The notes: generated from the sequence alone by a model not told the origin. DNA of 64,000 bases from Providencia rettgeri (GCA_900455085.1 UGTZ01000001.1:2448501-2512500); one strand, 5' to 3'; numbered from the stretch's first letter, positions 36,965 through 46,740 are shown. Translations and numbers: made by a program.

Positions 36965-38503
36965 TTAGGCAATACTACGTTTCATAAAGTCACGAGGGCG
37001 GAACCCAAGCACGTATAAAGCAACGAAATAACTTCCCGCTCCAACAATTACGACGCCTATCAAACGTAGCATACGCATCAGCATATTACCTTCTTGCCAA
37101 GATGGCATAAAATGTAAGACACCAAATAGCACGGCTCCCATTACAATTAAGGCTATCAATAATTTAAATATAAACCCTTTCCAACCCGCTAAAGGCTGAA
37201 AAATATCTTGCTTGCGCAATTGCCAATAGAGAACCCCTGCATTAAAACAAGCTGCTAACCCAATGGATAAGGCTAAGCCTGCATGTTGCAATGGGCCAAT
37301 AAAGGCTAAGTTCATCAATTGTGTTAATATTAAAGTGACAATCGCAATTTTTACTGGCGTACGAATATCTTGGCGTGAATAAAAGCCCGGTGCCAAAATT
37401 TTCACCAAAATCATCCCCGTTAAACCGACACAATAGGCAATTAAAGCATATTGCGTCATTAATGAGTCATGCGCGGTAAAATTACCGTATTGGAATAAAG
37501 ACACCGTTAATGCTTCAGAGAGTATTGCCAACCCTAACGCACATGGCAAGGCTAATAACAAACAAAGGCGCAACCCCCAATCCATCAATTGGCGATACTC
37601 ATTTTGATTACCGCTCGTGAAGCTTTTCGCGAGAGAAGGCAATAAAATCGTTCCGAGAGCCACACCAAGTACTCCGGATGGCAATTCCATCAGCCTATCG
37701 GCGTAATACATCCATGACACTGAACCAGATTGCAAAAAAGAGGCGAATATCGTATTGATAATTAAAGAAATTTGAGCGACAGATACCCCGATAATTGCAG
37801 GCCCCATCATTTTCATTACACGCCAAACCCCGCTATCACGAAATGACAAGCGTGGTAACACTAACATGCCCACCTTTTTAAGATATGGGAGCTGATAGAC
37901 TAGCTGTAAGACACCACCAACCAGCACCGCCCATGCCAATGACATAATGGGTGGATTAAAGTATGGGGCTGCAAAAGCGGCAAAAATGATCATACTGACA
38001 TTGAGCAATGTCGGCGCAAATGCAGGAACCGAAAAACGGTTCCAAGTATTGAGAATTGCCCCAGCGAGGGAAACCAGTGAGATCAGAAAAATATAAGGGA
38101 ATGTGACCCGTAAAAGGTCAGTAGTCAGCGCAAATTTATCAGCATCGTCAGTAAATCCAGGTGCAGTGACATAAATGATCCAAGGGGCCGCAACCATGCC
38201 AAGGATAGTCACAATTGCCAAAGCAAGGGTTAGCATCCCAGCAATATAAGCGACAAATGTACGGGTGGCTTCCTCTCCCTGTTGGTTTTTATATTCCGCT
38301 AGTATAGGGACAAACGCTTGTGAAAATGCCCCCTCGGCAAAAATTCGGCGTAAAAGATTCGGTAATTTAAATGCGACAAAAAAGGCGTCTGCAGCCGCTC
38401 CTGCACCAAAAACTCGAGCGATAATGGCATCACGAATAAAGCCAAGCACACGAGACATCATGGTCATGGAGCTTACTGCCGCCAATGATTTTAATAAATT
38501 CAT
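36965..38503 (-). CDS. murJ: Lipid II flippase MurJ
   Basis: A 512-residue MOP-superfamily membrane protein with 14 helices. It flips lipid II across the inner membrane for peptidoglycan synthesis and is essential in E. coli. The N-terminus MNLLKSLAAVSSMTMMSRVLGFIRD and the AFFVAFKLPNLLRRIFAEGAFSQAFVP segment are near identical to the family. I use the ATG at 38503. The open frame extends 16 codons further but E. coli MurJ starts here. Confidence 0.96.
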   Translation of the reverse strand: MNLLKSLAAVSSMTMMSRVLGFIRDAIIARVFGAGAAADAFFVAFKLPNLLRRIFAEGAFSQAFVPILAEYKNQQGEEATRTFVAYIAGMLTLALAIVTILGMVAAPWIIYVTAPGFTDDADKFALTTDLLRVTFPYIFLISLVSLAGAILNTWNRFSVPAFAPTLLNVSMIIFAAFAAPYFNPPIMSLAWAVLVGGVLQLVYQLPYLKKVGMLVLPRLSFRDSGVWRVMKMMGPAIIGVSVAQISLIINTIFASFLQSGSVSWMYYADRLMELPSGVLGVALGTILLPSLAKSFTSGNQNEYRQLMDWGLRLCLLLALPCALGLAILSEALTVSLFQYGNFTAHDSLMTQYALIAYCVGLTGMILVKILAPGFYSRQDIRTPVKIAIVTLILTQLMNLAFIGPLQHAGLALSIGLAACFNAGVLYWQLRKQDIFQPLAGWKGFIFKLLIALIVMGAVLFGVLHFMPSWQEGNMLMRMLRLIGVVIVGAGSYFVALYVLGFRPRDFMKRSIA

Positions 38504-38586
38504 GATTGATAGACTAAAAGAATACAATCGCATCAGTTTAACAGTGTGCACTGCAACTGACTACGATTGAAAAGTAAATTAGGAAT

Positions 38587-39174
38587 TTAGGCTTTATTCA
38601 GCGCCCAAGTGTTATCTGTCAGTGCCGTTAATACATGGTCACGCCACTCACCGTTGATTTGTAAGTATTGCTTTGCATAACCTTCCCGTTCAAAGCCAAG
38701 CTTAGTCAATAAATTACCACTACGCATATTATGAGGCATATAATTTGCCATAATTCGGTGCATTTTTTGGTGTTGCTGCATATAACGGATTGCTTGGGTT
38801 AACGCCTCATGCATTAGGCCTTGGCCTTGCCATTTTTGACCCAATGAATAACCTAGATAGCATGCATGAAATGAGCCACGTAATACATTACTAAAGTTCG
38901 CTACCCCCATGACTTCATTTTCTTCTTTGTCTAATAGTAAGAAATGGAAAGCGCTTCCTTCTCGATGCATTTCATTCATGACTTGTAACCGATTCTGCCA
39001 ACCCGCAGGCTGGTAATGTGAGTTATCCCTGATGGGTTCCCACGGAATTAAAAAGTCTTTATTCAGGCTGTAATAATCAGCTAGTCGATAATTATCACGC
39101 TCATAAGTCAAACGAATAACCATTCTATCAGTGACAAGGCGCACTTTCGGTACATTTGAACGATAACCAAACAT
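38587..39174 (-). CDS. rimJ: Ribosomal protein uS5 N-alanine acetyltransferase RimJ
   Basis: A 195-residue GNAT-family enzyme that acetylates the N-terminal Ala of ribosomal protein S5. It starts MFGYRSNVPKVRLVTDRMVI and carries the acetyl-CoA-binding segment GYSLGQKWQGQGLMHEAL. Sequence and length match E. coli RimJ (194). It lies upstream of murJ on the same strand. In E. coli other genes (yceH, mviM) lie between them and are absent here. Confidence 0.96.
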   Translation of the reverse strand: MFGYRSNVPKVRLVTDRMVIRLTYERDNYRLADYYSLNKDFLIPWEPIRDNSHYQPAGWQNRLQVMNEMHREGSAFHFLLLDKEENEVMGVANFSNVLRGSFHACYLGYSLGQKWQGQGLMHEALTQAIRYMQQHQKMHRIMANYMPHNMRSGNLLTKLGFEREGYAKQYLQINGEWRDHVLTALTDNTWALNKA

Positions 39175-39316
39175 CGTTAACCCTTAATTAATAAAAAGCC
39201 AGATATTTTCTCTAGTTCCAAGCCAATAACTTAGAAAGTTAAAGTGTAGCTTACAATGCGCTGACGAAAAATATGTTCTGAAAATTAAAATACATCGTTA
39301 AGGCCAGCAAGCACAA

Positions 39317-39344
39317 TCAACACCGTCACAGAGTGAAGTATGAC
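39317..39344 (+). repeat. Truncated copy of the intergenic palindromic repeat
   Basis: A 28-base segment starting TCAACACCGTCACAGAGTGA is identical to the right arm of the larger element at 39359-39485 (its copy is at 39451-39478). It looks like a fragment of the same repeat family. Confidence 0.8.
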
Positions 39345-39358
39345 CTCTATCAATTATC

Positions 39359-39485
39359 AATATTCTAAATAATTCGCGCTGTGACTAGGCGACCAGCGAG
39401 GATAGCTTGGGGAGCATACACTCGTATGTGACCCAACTAGCCGAACGCAGTCAACACCGTCACAGAGTGAAGTATGACGAATATT
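39359..39485. repeat. Intergenic palindromic repeat element (ERIC/MITE-like)
   Basis: About 127 bases forming a long imperfect palindrome. The ends are AATATT; inside are CTGTGAC and GTCACAG, then TAGCTTGGG against CCCAACTAGC, with an ATACACTCGTAT apex. The RNA would fold into one long stem. The style matches short intergenic repeats known in Yersinia, Photorhabdus and Proteus-Providencia relatives, though I cannot assign a named family. It lies in the 450-base gap between divergent rimJ and mdtH, in the mdtH leader. Confidence 0.75.
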
Positions 39486-39624
39486 TATTGATAAAAATAA
39501 ATCATCGATACCTCACGTTACTATGATAAAAAAATATCATCTATTGAACCCTATTATACTGATATTATTGGTAACTGATTTTAAGAAACTTTCCCCCTTT
39601 GCTATTTTTCTAATGGTGTCTCTC

Positions 39625-40830
39625 ATGGCGCAAGTGTCACGGGCAAGAAGCCTTGGCAAGTATTTCCTTTTGCTTGACAACATGTTGGTTGTCTTAGGCT
39701 TTTTTGTCGTTTTTCCGCTTATTTCTATTCGTTTTGTTGATCAACTGGGTTGGGCCGCCGTAGTGGTTGGTTTTGCCTTAGGGCTTCGTCAGTTTGTTCA
39801 ACAGGGTTTAGGTATATTTGGCGGTGCTATCGCTGACCGGTTTGGCGCGAAGCCCATGATTGTCATTGGAATGCTATTACGTGCCAGTGGTTTTGCAGTC
39901 ATGGCGGTGGCCCATGACCCTTGGGTTTTATGGCTATCCTGCGTACTTTCGGCACTGGGTGGAACCTTATTTGATCCCCCTCGAACTGCATTAGTCATTA
40001 AATTAACTCGCCCGTATGAACGTGGCCGTTTTTATTCTTTGCTGTTAATGCAGGACAGTGCTGGTGCAGTTATCGGTGCTTTGATTGGTAGTTGGCTACT
40101 ACAGTATGACTTCCATTATGTCTGCTGGGTTGGCGCTGCGGTGTTTATTATTGCTGCTATCTGCAATGCTTGGTTATTACCTGCTTATCGAATCTCAACC
40201 GTCAGAACCCCCATTAAAGAAGGCATGGGACGCGTACTGAAAGATAAACGCTTTGTGACTTATGTGGTCACATTGGCAGGCTATTTTATGTTGTCAGTAC
40301 AAGTAATGCTTATGTTTCCTATTGTTGTCAATGAATTAGCTGGCACACCCACTGCCGTCAAATGGATGTATGCGATTGAAGCAGCGATATCTTTAACATT
40401 GCTTTATCCCATTGCACGTTGGAGCGAAAAACATTTTCGCCTTGAACAACGGCTCATGGCCGGGCTATTTTTAATGAGTCTCAGCATGTTTCCGATTGGC
40501 ATGACAACCTCACTCAATACGCTATTCGCCCTTATTTGCCTATTTTATTTAGGTACGGTAACTGCAGACCCAGCGAGAGAAACATTAAGTGCATCTCTTG
40601 CTGACCCTCGAGCACGAGGCAGCTATATGGGTTTTAGTCGCTTAGGCCTTGCTTTAGGTGGAGCAGTCGGTTATACCGGTGGCGGCTGGATGTACGATAT
40701 TGGTCACCAATGGAACCTGCCTCAACTTCCTTGGTTCTTATTAGGACTCATCGGTTTTATCACTTTATGGGCGCTGCATAAGCAATTTAACCGTAAAAAA
40801 ATTGAAACAGTCATGTTGAGTGGGCAGTAA
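39625..40830 (+). CDS. mdtH: MFS transporter MdtH
   Basis: A major-facilitator permease with 12 helices, about 401 residues, of the MdtH multidrug group (weak fluoroquinolone efflux in E. coli). The N-terminus SLGKYFLLLDNMLVVLGFFV and the ALGGTLFDPPRTALVIKL and RWSEKHFRLEQRLMAGL segments match. The frame is open for 34 more codons upstream. I start at MAQVSRARSLGKYF to match the E. coli start (MSRVSQARNLGKYF). An alternative ATG lies four codons upstream, and neither has a strong ribosome site. Confidence 0.92.
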   Translation: MAQVSRARSLGKYFLLLDNMLVVLGFFVVFPLISIRFVDQLGWAAVVVGFALGLRQFVQQGLGIFGGAIADRFGAKPMIVIGMLLRASGFAVMAVAHDPWVLWLSCVLSALGGTLFDPPRTALVIKLTRPYERGRFYSLLLMQDSAGAVIGALIGSWLLQYDFHYVCWVGAAVFIIAAICNAWLLPAYRISTVRTPIKEGMGRVLKDKRFVTYVVTLAGYFMLSVQVMLMFPIVVNELAGTPTAVKWMYAIEAAISLTLLYPIARWSEKHFRLEQRLMAGLFLMSLSMFPIGMTTSLNTLFALICLFYLGTVTADPARETLSASLADPRARGSYMGFSRLGLALGGAVGYTGGGWMYDIGHQWNLPQLPWFLLGLIGFITLWALHKQFNRKKIETVMLSGQ

Positions 40831-40868
40831 TGCGCTAAACTAGCGGTATTACTGTAAAAGGAGTCTCT

Positions 40869-41429
40869 ATGAAGAAGTTTTTAATCGCCGCTATGGTAGG
40901 CTTTCTCACTCTCTTATCGGGTTGTAGTCAATTATCTGAGTTTAGTATTAGTGAGTCACAAATTAATAATTACCTTGCTAATAAAGTAAAATATGACCAT
41001 AAGGTCGGTATTACGGGTTTCGCTGATGCGGATATTCAGCTCGCTAATTTAAAATCAGAAATTGGCCGCAGTGAACCAGGAAAAGTTGCGTTAACGGGGG
41101 ATGCAACCGTTAAATTAGACTCGCTGATTGGTAAAGCAGAAGCGCAAATTAACCTGACACTCACTGCTCGCCCTTATTTTGATGCCAAAACAGGTTCAAT
41201 TTACTTAAAAGAATTGAATATTAGCAGTTACAAAGTGATGCCAGAAAATATGGATACAGCGATGTCAGCAGTTATTCCTTACTTGAATAGTTCCCTTGAA
41301 ACTTTCTTTGAAACCCAACCTGTTTATGTGTTAAATCCTGATAATGGCGCGGCTGAAGCAACCGCGAAGAAACTTGCTAAAGGGCTTGAAATCAAACCGG
41401 GTAAATTGGTCATTCCATTAGTTGATTAA
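40869..41429 (+). CDS. yceB: Lipoprotein YceB
   Basis: A 186-residue lipoprotein with signal MKKFLIAAMVGFLTLLSGC and lipobox Cys19, behind AAAGGAG. The mature part is a DUF1439 domain, a TULIP-like fold in related structures, possibly lipid-binding. E. coli yceB also lies near mdtH. It follows mdtH by 38 bases and may be co-transcribed. A terminator follows. Confidence 0.92.
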   Translation: MKKFLIAAMVGFLTLLSGCSQLSEFSISESQINNYLANKVKYDHKVGITGFADADIQLANLKSEIGRSEPGKVALTGDATVKLDSLIGKAEAQINLTLTARPYFDAKTGSIYLKELNISSYKVMPENMDTAMSAVIPYLNSSLETFFETQPVYVLNPDNGAAEATAKKLAKGLEIKPGKLVIPLVD

Positions 41430-41465
41430 TTTTAACCATAAGTAATTTCGATTGATAAAAGCATT

Positions 41466-41497
41466 AAAGGCAACAGGAAAATCTGTTGCCTTTTTTA
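41466..41497 (+). terminator. Terminator after yceB
   Basis: Stem AAAGGCAACAG / CTGTTGCCTTT at 41466-41476 and 41483-41493 with a six-base loop, ending in a six-T run. Confidence 0.93.
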
Positions 41498-41573
41498 TTC
41501 AATCAAAATTATTAATCAATACCGCTAACTAAAACATCAGTAACATCGCCACAAAAAAGTGACAACGTCACAA

Positions 41574-42125
41574 TTATTCAGTTTCTGAGTCAAGTTCATC
41601 ACGCAGAGCAATGACTGCATCACGCGTAATTTGGGCTAAAGTCCGGTAAAAGGTGGTGGTTGCATGCGCTTCAACTTTACCTAAAAAGCTGCCATACCAA
41701 CTAAGGATATAGCTATCAAATAATTCTTCTTGAGCGGCGGTTTCATCTTCTGCCGCTTGGTCTTCTAACCAAGAAGCCGCGAGTAGCAACGCGCCAAAAG
41801 CGTCAGCAGGCGCGTTCGTCAGGGACATTCCTCTAACGGTTAAAAATTCGCGAACTTCTGCTTCTGTAATTTCAGAATCGTAATCATTCGCTAGCATTGA
41901 AACTGCAGGAGATTCCCCTGCAAATAGGGCTTGGTAATCCGCATTAACTGCATTGACGTCGAGGTCTTTTGCCATGCGTGACCACAACTCATCTTGTTCT
42001 AATGGCCATGATGCTTTTAATTTATCTTGAGCAATCATATCAATAAGCGGTTTTACGAGGCTATCAGAGGGACTACGTTGAAATAGTGTCCCCAAAATAC
42101 GGCAGACGATTGAAAATTCGTTCAT
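41574..42125 (-). CDS. ycdY: TorD/NarJ-family chaperone YcdY
   Basis: A 183-residue all-helical protein of the TorD/DmsD/NarJ chaperone superfamily. In E. coli YcdY activates the zinc phosphoesterase YcdX. No ycdX is seen here, so its client is uncertain. Conserved segments are WPLEQDELW, LLLAASWLEDQAAEDE, and FLGKVEAHATTTFYRTLAQITRDA. It follows ghrA by 137 bases on the same strand. The E. coli order ghrA-ycdX-ycdY is kept, minus ycdX. Confidence 0.9.
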   Translation of the reverse strand: MNEFSIVCRILGTLFQRSPSDSLVKPLIDMIAQDKLKASWPLEQDELWSRMAKDLDVNAVNADYQALFAGESPAVSMLANDYDSEITEAEVREFLTVRGMSLTNAPADAFGALLLAASWLEDQAAEDETAAQEELFDSYILSWYGSFLGKVEAHATTTFYRTLAQITRDAVIALRDELDSETE

Positions 42126-42262
42126 ATATTATCCTATTTTACAGATTCAGTAGTCACACCTCGTGACCAAAGCAGTTACTTTCAGTATATCGAAAAAATA
42201 GGAAAGATATTAGGGTTGATGATTGCGAGTGATCACAAAGACCCCTCGCAATATAGAAATTA

Positions 42263-43205
42263 CTAATAACCGCGTTGCATATCAACGACACCAACAGGCA
42301 CTTGCCCTGCTTCGATGCGTTGGATGTTACTGACAATCATATCCATCGCTTCTTTCGGTTTTGTAAAGGCGGCAACATGGGGTGTGATAGCGATGCGGGG
42401 ATGCGTCCAGAACGGGTGCATTTGCGACAACGGCTCACTCGCAAATACATCAAGTGCAGCACCTGTAACTTGTCCTGATTCAAGGGCTAAAAGCAAATCC
42501 TGTTCAATCAGATGGGCGCCACGTGCTAAGTTGATAACATATGCCCCTTGCTCTAACTGGCTAAATAGTTGCTGGTTTAAAATTCCCACCGTTTCTGGAG
42601 TACTTGGTAACAGATTAATAATTACACGAGTACCAGAAAGGAAATTAGCTAGTTGGTCATGGCCAAAATAACTTTTTACGTTATCAAGGTGTTTTTCAGA
42701 GCGGCTCCATGTTCTTACATGAAAACCGAAACTTACTAAGCGCTTTGCAACTGCTTGTCCTAATGCCCCTGCGCCCATCACACCAATGACAAAATCTTCG
42801 TGTTGGTAGGCCGGTAACTGCTTCCATTGGCGCTGTGATTGTAATTGGCGATATTCATCCATACGACGAAAGTAACTTAACACTTTTGCACAAGCGTATT
42901 CTTCCATTTGAATCGCCATGCCCGTGTCTTCCAGACGCATTACGGGAACCCCTGCTGGTAGGGTTCCAGGCTTATCTTGTTCTTGTTTTAAAATAGCATC
43001 CACACCTGCGCCTAAAGCGAAAATTCCTTTTAAATCACTGCGGCCAGCGAGACATTCATAAGGCGGTAACCAAACCATGGCGTAATCCGCACTTTGGTTA
43101 TCCCCTTTTTCCCATTGGCGAATATTCACTTGTGGTAAGCGTGCTTTCATGCCGTCAATCCACTGTTTTGAATCAAAAAAATGGATGGTAAAATAAAATA
43201 TTCAT
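42263..43205 (-). CDS. ghrA: Glyoxylate/hydroxypyruvate reductase GhrA, one frameshift as sequenced
   Basis: A D-2-hydroxyacid dehydrogenase of about 313 residues that reduces glyoxylate and hydroxypyruvate with NADPH. The long frame (42263-43150) has the Rossmann motif GVMGAGALGQAVAKRL, the substrate Arg in NLARGAHLIEQ, and catalytic His in ITPHVAAFTKP. The N-terminus (MNILFYHPFFDSKQWIDG) lies in another frame from an ATG at 43205. The break is an extra base in the A7 run at 43175-43181. E. coli GhrA has the same N-terminal pattern. Confidence 0.92.
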
Positions 43206-43542
43206 GGCAACTCCTCTTTGGTTTCTAACAGAGTGTGCCGAATGGGATTTCTTTTCAAGTTAATCAAGCCGATACACTGTAAACAATCAGAATTTTGTTA
43301 ACTAGCTAACGGTTTTTACTTCTGTTACTTGCCGTTTTAAATTAACATTAAAAGTATTATTTACCTTAGCCGATAACATTTGAGATTAGATAATAATCAA
43401 ATTGTTTTTTATTTAGCTAAACAGCAACAAAAGTCGGAAAAAGGATAAATAGGGAGTTGACGTAAGACGCTATTTTCCCTATAGTAGCGCCCCGTTGCAG
43501 AGCAGGTTTTTATTCCCTACTCCACAACAGATTTAGAAAAAC
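43206..43542. other. Non-coding region upstream of tRNA-Ser
   Basis: A 337-base gap holding the ghrA promoter on one strand and the tRNA-Ser promoter on the other. I see no gene in it. Confidence 0.5.
43457..43485 (+). promoter_or_regulatory. Sigma-70 promoter of tRNA-Ser
   Basis: TTGACG at 43457-43462, a 17-base spacer and TATAGT at 43480-43485, followed by a GC-rich discriminator AGCGCCCC. This near-consensus promoter with a stringent-type discriminator is typical of stable RNA genes. The tRNA begins 57 bases downstream. Confidence 0.8.
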
Positions 43543-43630
43543 GGTGAGGTGTCCGAGAGGCTGAAGGAGCACGCCTGGAAAGTGTGTATACGGCAACGTA
43601 TCGAGGGTTCGAATCCCTCCCTCACCGCCA
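43543..43630 (+). tRNA. tRNA-Ser, anticodon GGA
   Basis: An 88-base class II tRNA with encoded CCA. The acceptor strands GGTGAGG and CCTCACC pair. The anticodon loop reads CTGGAAA, giving GGA (reads UCC/UCU). A long variable arm (TATACGGCAACGTAT) and GGTTCGAATCC T-arm are present. It is almost identical to E. coli serW/serX, whose serX copy also lies next to ghrA. Confidence 0.96.
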
Positions 43631-43638
43631 TTTTTCTT

Positions 43639-45160
43639 CTAGTTTTTACCTTCTTCTTCTTGATATACCATCCCTTTATTTTGTTTCTCTTTCGGTTCTA
43701 TACCTATTCCTTGCGCATGGTATTCACGGCTAATATCTTCCCAAAGTTCTGCATTTTCTATTCCAGCCACTTTCGGGTCAAACACTGGATCAACACCTAA
43801 TTTTTCCTGCCGTTCAAAGTCACGAAGTGCCCGTAGCGCCGGTTTTGACAAGAAGACAATGGCGATAAGATTAAGATAACTCATACTACCGAACCCAATA
43901 TCGCCAAGGCTCCACATTAAACTGACAGACTGAACACTTCCCATAAAAACAATAATCAAAAATACAAATTTCAGTATCAGTTTTAGAATGGGGTAACGTA
44001 ATTTTTCTATCAAGGTAAACAATTGTGGTTTCTGCAATATAGTAATAGGCCATCAATGTTGTGAATGCGAATAAAAATACGGCGATTGAGACGAATCCCG
44101 ACCCTGCGGAAGTAAAGACTGTTGATACCGCCATTTGTGTCCATGCGGTTCCCGCAGCAACCCCTGGAACGTACTCAACTAAGGCCGTTGCCGAACCGTC
44201 TGGAAAAACGTTATACATATTCGTGACAAGGATCATTAGACCTGATGCTGTACACACAACAACAGTATCAATGTAAATTGAAAATGCTTGAATTAACCCT
44301 TGTTTTACAGGATGGCTTACCTCGGCTGCCGCAGAGCTAAATGTAGCTTCACCCGCCCCTGCTACGTTGGAAAAAACCGCACGGCGTACACCCCATGAAA
44401 CAGCCGTACCAACAATACCGCCGAATACGGCATCCATTCCCATCGCGCTGCGGAAAATTAAACTGAACATTCCCGGCACTTGTTCGTAATGGCTACCTAA
44501 GATGATCACCATCATGACGATATACGCTAACGCCATAATTGGCACGATTTTATCCGCAGCACTCGCAATACGTTTTACACCGCCAAAGATTAGCCATGCC
44601 ATCAGCACTGTCACAATGCCGCCTGTCGCAATTGGGGGTAAGTTGAATGAAGTTTGAAAGGAGTCAGCTATGGTATTGGCTTGAATACCCGGAACTAGTA
44701 CACCATAAGATAGGCAAATAACAGCAGCTACAATAATGGCAAATGGCTTCAATTTTAACCCTTTCTCGATATAGTAAGGCGAACCGCCACGGTATTGACC
44801 ATCAGAGCGCTGCTTGTATATTTGAGCGAGTGTTGATTCGATAAACGCACTTGCTCCGCCTAATAACCCCATGACAACCATCCAGAAAATCGCGCCAGGA
44901 CCACCCGCAGCAATAGCTGTCGCTACACCGGCGATATTCCCCACCCCAACTCGTCCTGATAATGCTAAACAGAATGCTTGGAAGGAGGAAATTCCTTCTT
45001 TTGACGCTTTATTTTCCTTTAACAAACAGACCATTTTAATAAGATAGCGAAACTGCACACCACGAGTTGCTAATGTAAAATAGAGCCCAACACCTAGCGA
45101 TAATACTACTAATGCATTACCCCAGATGTAACCAACGATTGTATTAACGATGGCTTCCAT
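43639..45160 (-). CDS. AGCS-family sodium:amino-acid symporter, one frameshift as sequenced
   Basis: An alanine/glycine:cation symporter family protein, about 506 residues when rebuilt. The main frame (43886-45160) has the signature GRVGVGNIAGVATAIAAGGPGA and about ten helices. Near 44013, removing one base leads from YYYIAETTIVYL into IEKLRYPILKLILKFVFL and the normal C-terminus at 43639. The family imports small amino acids with Na+. Its place next to hydroxyproline catabolic genes suggests hydroxyproline or proline as substrate. That is inference. A strong terminator lies upstream, so it likely has its own promoter. Confidence 0.88.
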
Positions 45161-45204
45161 TTTGTACTCCTTCGTTATTGTAATTGTTTATTTGTATTTG
45201 CAGG

Positions 45205-45240
45205 GTAAAAAAAAACCTGAGTCCACTAGGGGGCTCAGGC
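45205..45240 (-). terminator. Terminator after the aldehyde dehydrogenase gene
   Basis: Read on the reverse strand, CCTGAG, a 12-base loop, CTCAGG and then nine Ts. Arms are at 45216-45221 and 45234-45239. It lies 8 bases past the dehydrogenase stop and ahead of the symporter gene. Confidence 0.88.
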
Positions 45241-45247
45241 CAACGTT

Positions 45248-46732
45248 TTACTGATGGATAAACCAGATAACCTTCGTTTGAGTATATTGTTCAAATGCCT
45301 CTAACCCGTTGTCTTTACCGCCAAAACCTGATTGACGAAAACCACCAAACGGCGTTGTAATATTGCCCTCACTAAAGCCATTGACTGAAACAGTACCCGC
45401 ATTAATACGCTGTGCAATTTGCATGGCTCGGTGAATATTTTGGCTATAAAATGAAGCCGCTAAGCCATATTGAGTGTCATTAGCTAAAGCAACCGCTTCA
45501 TCATCAGTTTTAAACGATGTGACGGATAAAATAGGGCCAAAAACTTCATGCTTAAATAGCGACATTTCAGGCGTGACTTCATCAAAAATTGTCGGTTCGA
45601 TATACCATCCAGCCCCCAATTCATGATGAATTTTTCCACCCGCAACTAATTTTCCTCCCTCTTTTAACGTGATATCTAAAAAGGATTTTACTTTCTCAAA
45701 ATGAGCCTGTTCGACCATTGGCCCAATTGAAATATCTGCTTGCCTTGGGTCTCCGACTTTCCATTCTTTAATGGCGACGGCAAGCTTCTCTAATAGTATT
45801 TTTTTGATGCTTTCGTGCACAATTAAGCGAGAACCACAGCTACAATTTTCACTCATATTCCAGAAAGCCGCCGCCATAATATGTGGAATTGCCGCCTCAA
45901 TATTCGCATCTTCAAACACTACTTGAGGACTTTTACCGCCACATTCGAGTACAATTTCTTTTAAGTTACTTTCGGCGGAATATTTTAAAAATAAGCGTCC
46001 CACATCTGTTGAACCAGTAAATGACACCATATCAACATCATGATGGCGGCCAAGCGCTTCCCCGACTTTTTCACCTAATCCACAAACGAGACTTAAAGCG
46101 CCTTTAGGAATACCGGCCTCATAGGCCAGTTCCACCATACGATGCGCGCTTAATGAGGTTAGTTCGGCAGGTTTCACAATCACCGAATTGCCTACAGCAA
46201 GAGCTGGAGCTACTTTCCACGCAAACATTTGAGCAGGGAAATTCCACGGTAATACCGCCCCCACCACACCAATAGGCTCATGCACTATTAACCCCAACTC
46301 TTGATGACTGGTTGGTGCAATTTTGCCAAACAGTTTATCAATCGCTTCGGCATACCAATAAAAGGTGTCAATCGTTGCGGGCAAATCGGTATTTAAGCAT
46401 TCGGTGATAGGCTTACCTGCATCAATACAGTCTAGCGCCGCAAGTTCTTCACTATGTTTTTCAATCAGATTAGCCCATTTAAGCATGATAGCTTTACGTT
46501 CTTGCGGCGATAACCCGCGCCATTCACCTTGATTAAACGTGCCACGCGCCACCTGTACCGCGGCATTAATATCGCCCTCATCACCATCTGCAATAAAACC
46601 AATAATGCTGTTGTCGATTGGGGTACGGTTTTCTAATCTATTTTGCTGTTCTGGGTGCCCTGCAATTAAATTGCCTGCCCACAGTTTTCCTTGTTTTGCG
46701 CGTTCAAATACCTGCTGCTGGGTAAGAGTCAT
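45248..46732 (-). CDS. Aldehyde dehydrogenase, probably 2-oxoglutarate semialdehyde dehydrogenase
   Basis: A 494-residue NAD(P)-dependent ALDH. Visible parts are the cofactor segments PWNFPAQMFAWKVAPAL and VSFTGSTDVGR, catalytic Glu263 in LECGGKSP, and catalytic Cys297 in SENCSCGSR. In the neighbouring pathway the expected step is oxidation of 2-oxoglutarate semialdehyde to 2-oxoglutarate, the last step of hydroxyproline breakdown. The sequence alone is also compatible with PuuC-type aminoaldehyde substrates. It starts 8 bases after the DapA-like gene, behind GGGGGAAAT. Confidence 0.9.
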   Translation of the reverse strand: MTLTQQQVFERAKQGKLWAGNLIAGHPEQQNRLENRTPIDNSIIGFIADGDEGDINAAVQVARGTFNQGEWRGLSPQERKAIMLKWANLIEKHSEELAALDCIDAGKPITECLNTDLPATIDTFYWYAEAIDKLFGKIAPTSHQELGLIVHEPIGVVGAVLPWNFPAQMFAWKVAPALAVGNSVIVKPAELTSLSAHRMVELAYEAGIPKGALSLVCGLGEKVGEALGRHHDVDMVSFTGSTDVGRLFLKYSAESNLKEIVLECGGKSPQVVFEDANIEAAIPHIMAAAFWNMSENCSCGSRLIVHESIKKILLEKLAVAIKEWKVGDPRQADISIGPMVEQAHFEKVKSFLDITLKEGGKLVAGGKIHHELGAGWYIEPTIFDEVTPEMSLFKHEVFGPILSVTSFKTDDEAVALANDTQYGLAASFYSQNIHRAMQIAQRINAGTVSVNGFSEGNITTPFGGFRQSGFGGKDNGLEAFEQYTQTKVIWFIHQ

Positions 46733-46740
46733 ATTTCCCC

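Noticed and set aside
39317..39478. CRISPR array from the 28-base direct repeat
   Set aside because: Only two copies, the second is part of a palindromic element, and no cas genes are present.
42315..42671. A 118-codon forward frame within ghrA
   Set aside because: It is the shadow of the conserved ghrA coding sequence on the opposite strand.
43543..43630. tRNA-Ser as an integration site of a mobile element
   Set aside because: No integrase, no duplicate of the tRNA 3' end seen, and the flanks are ordinary genes.
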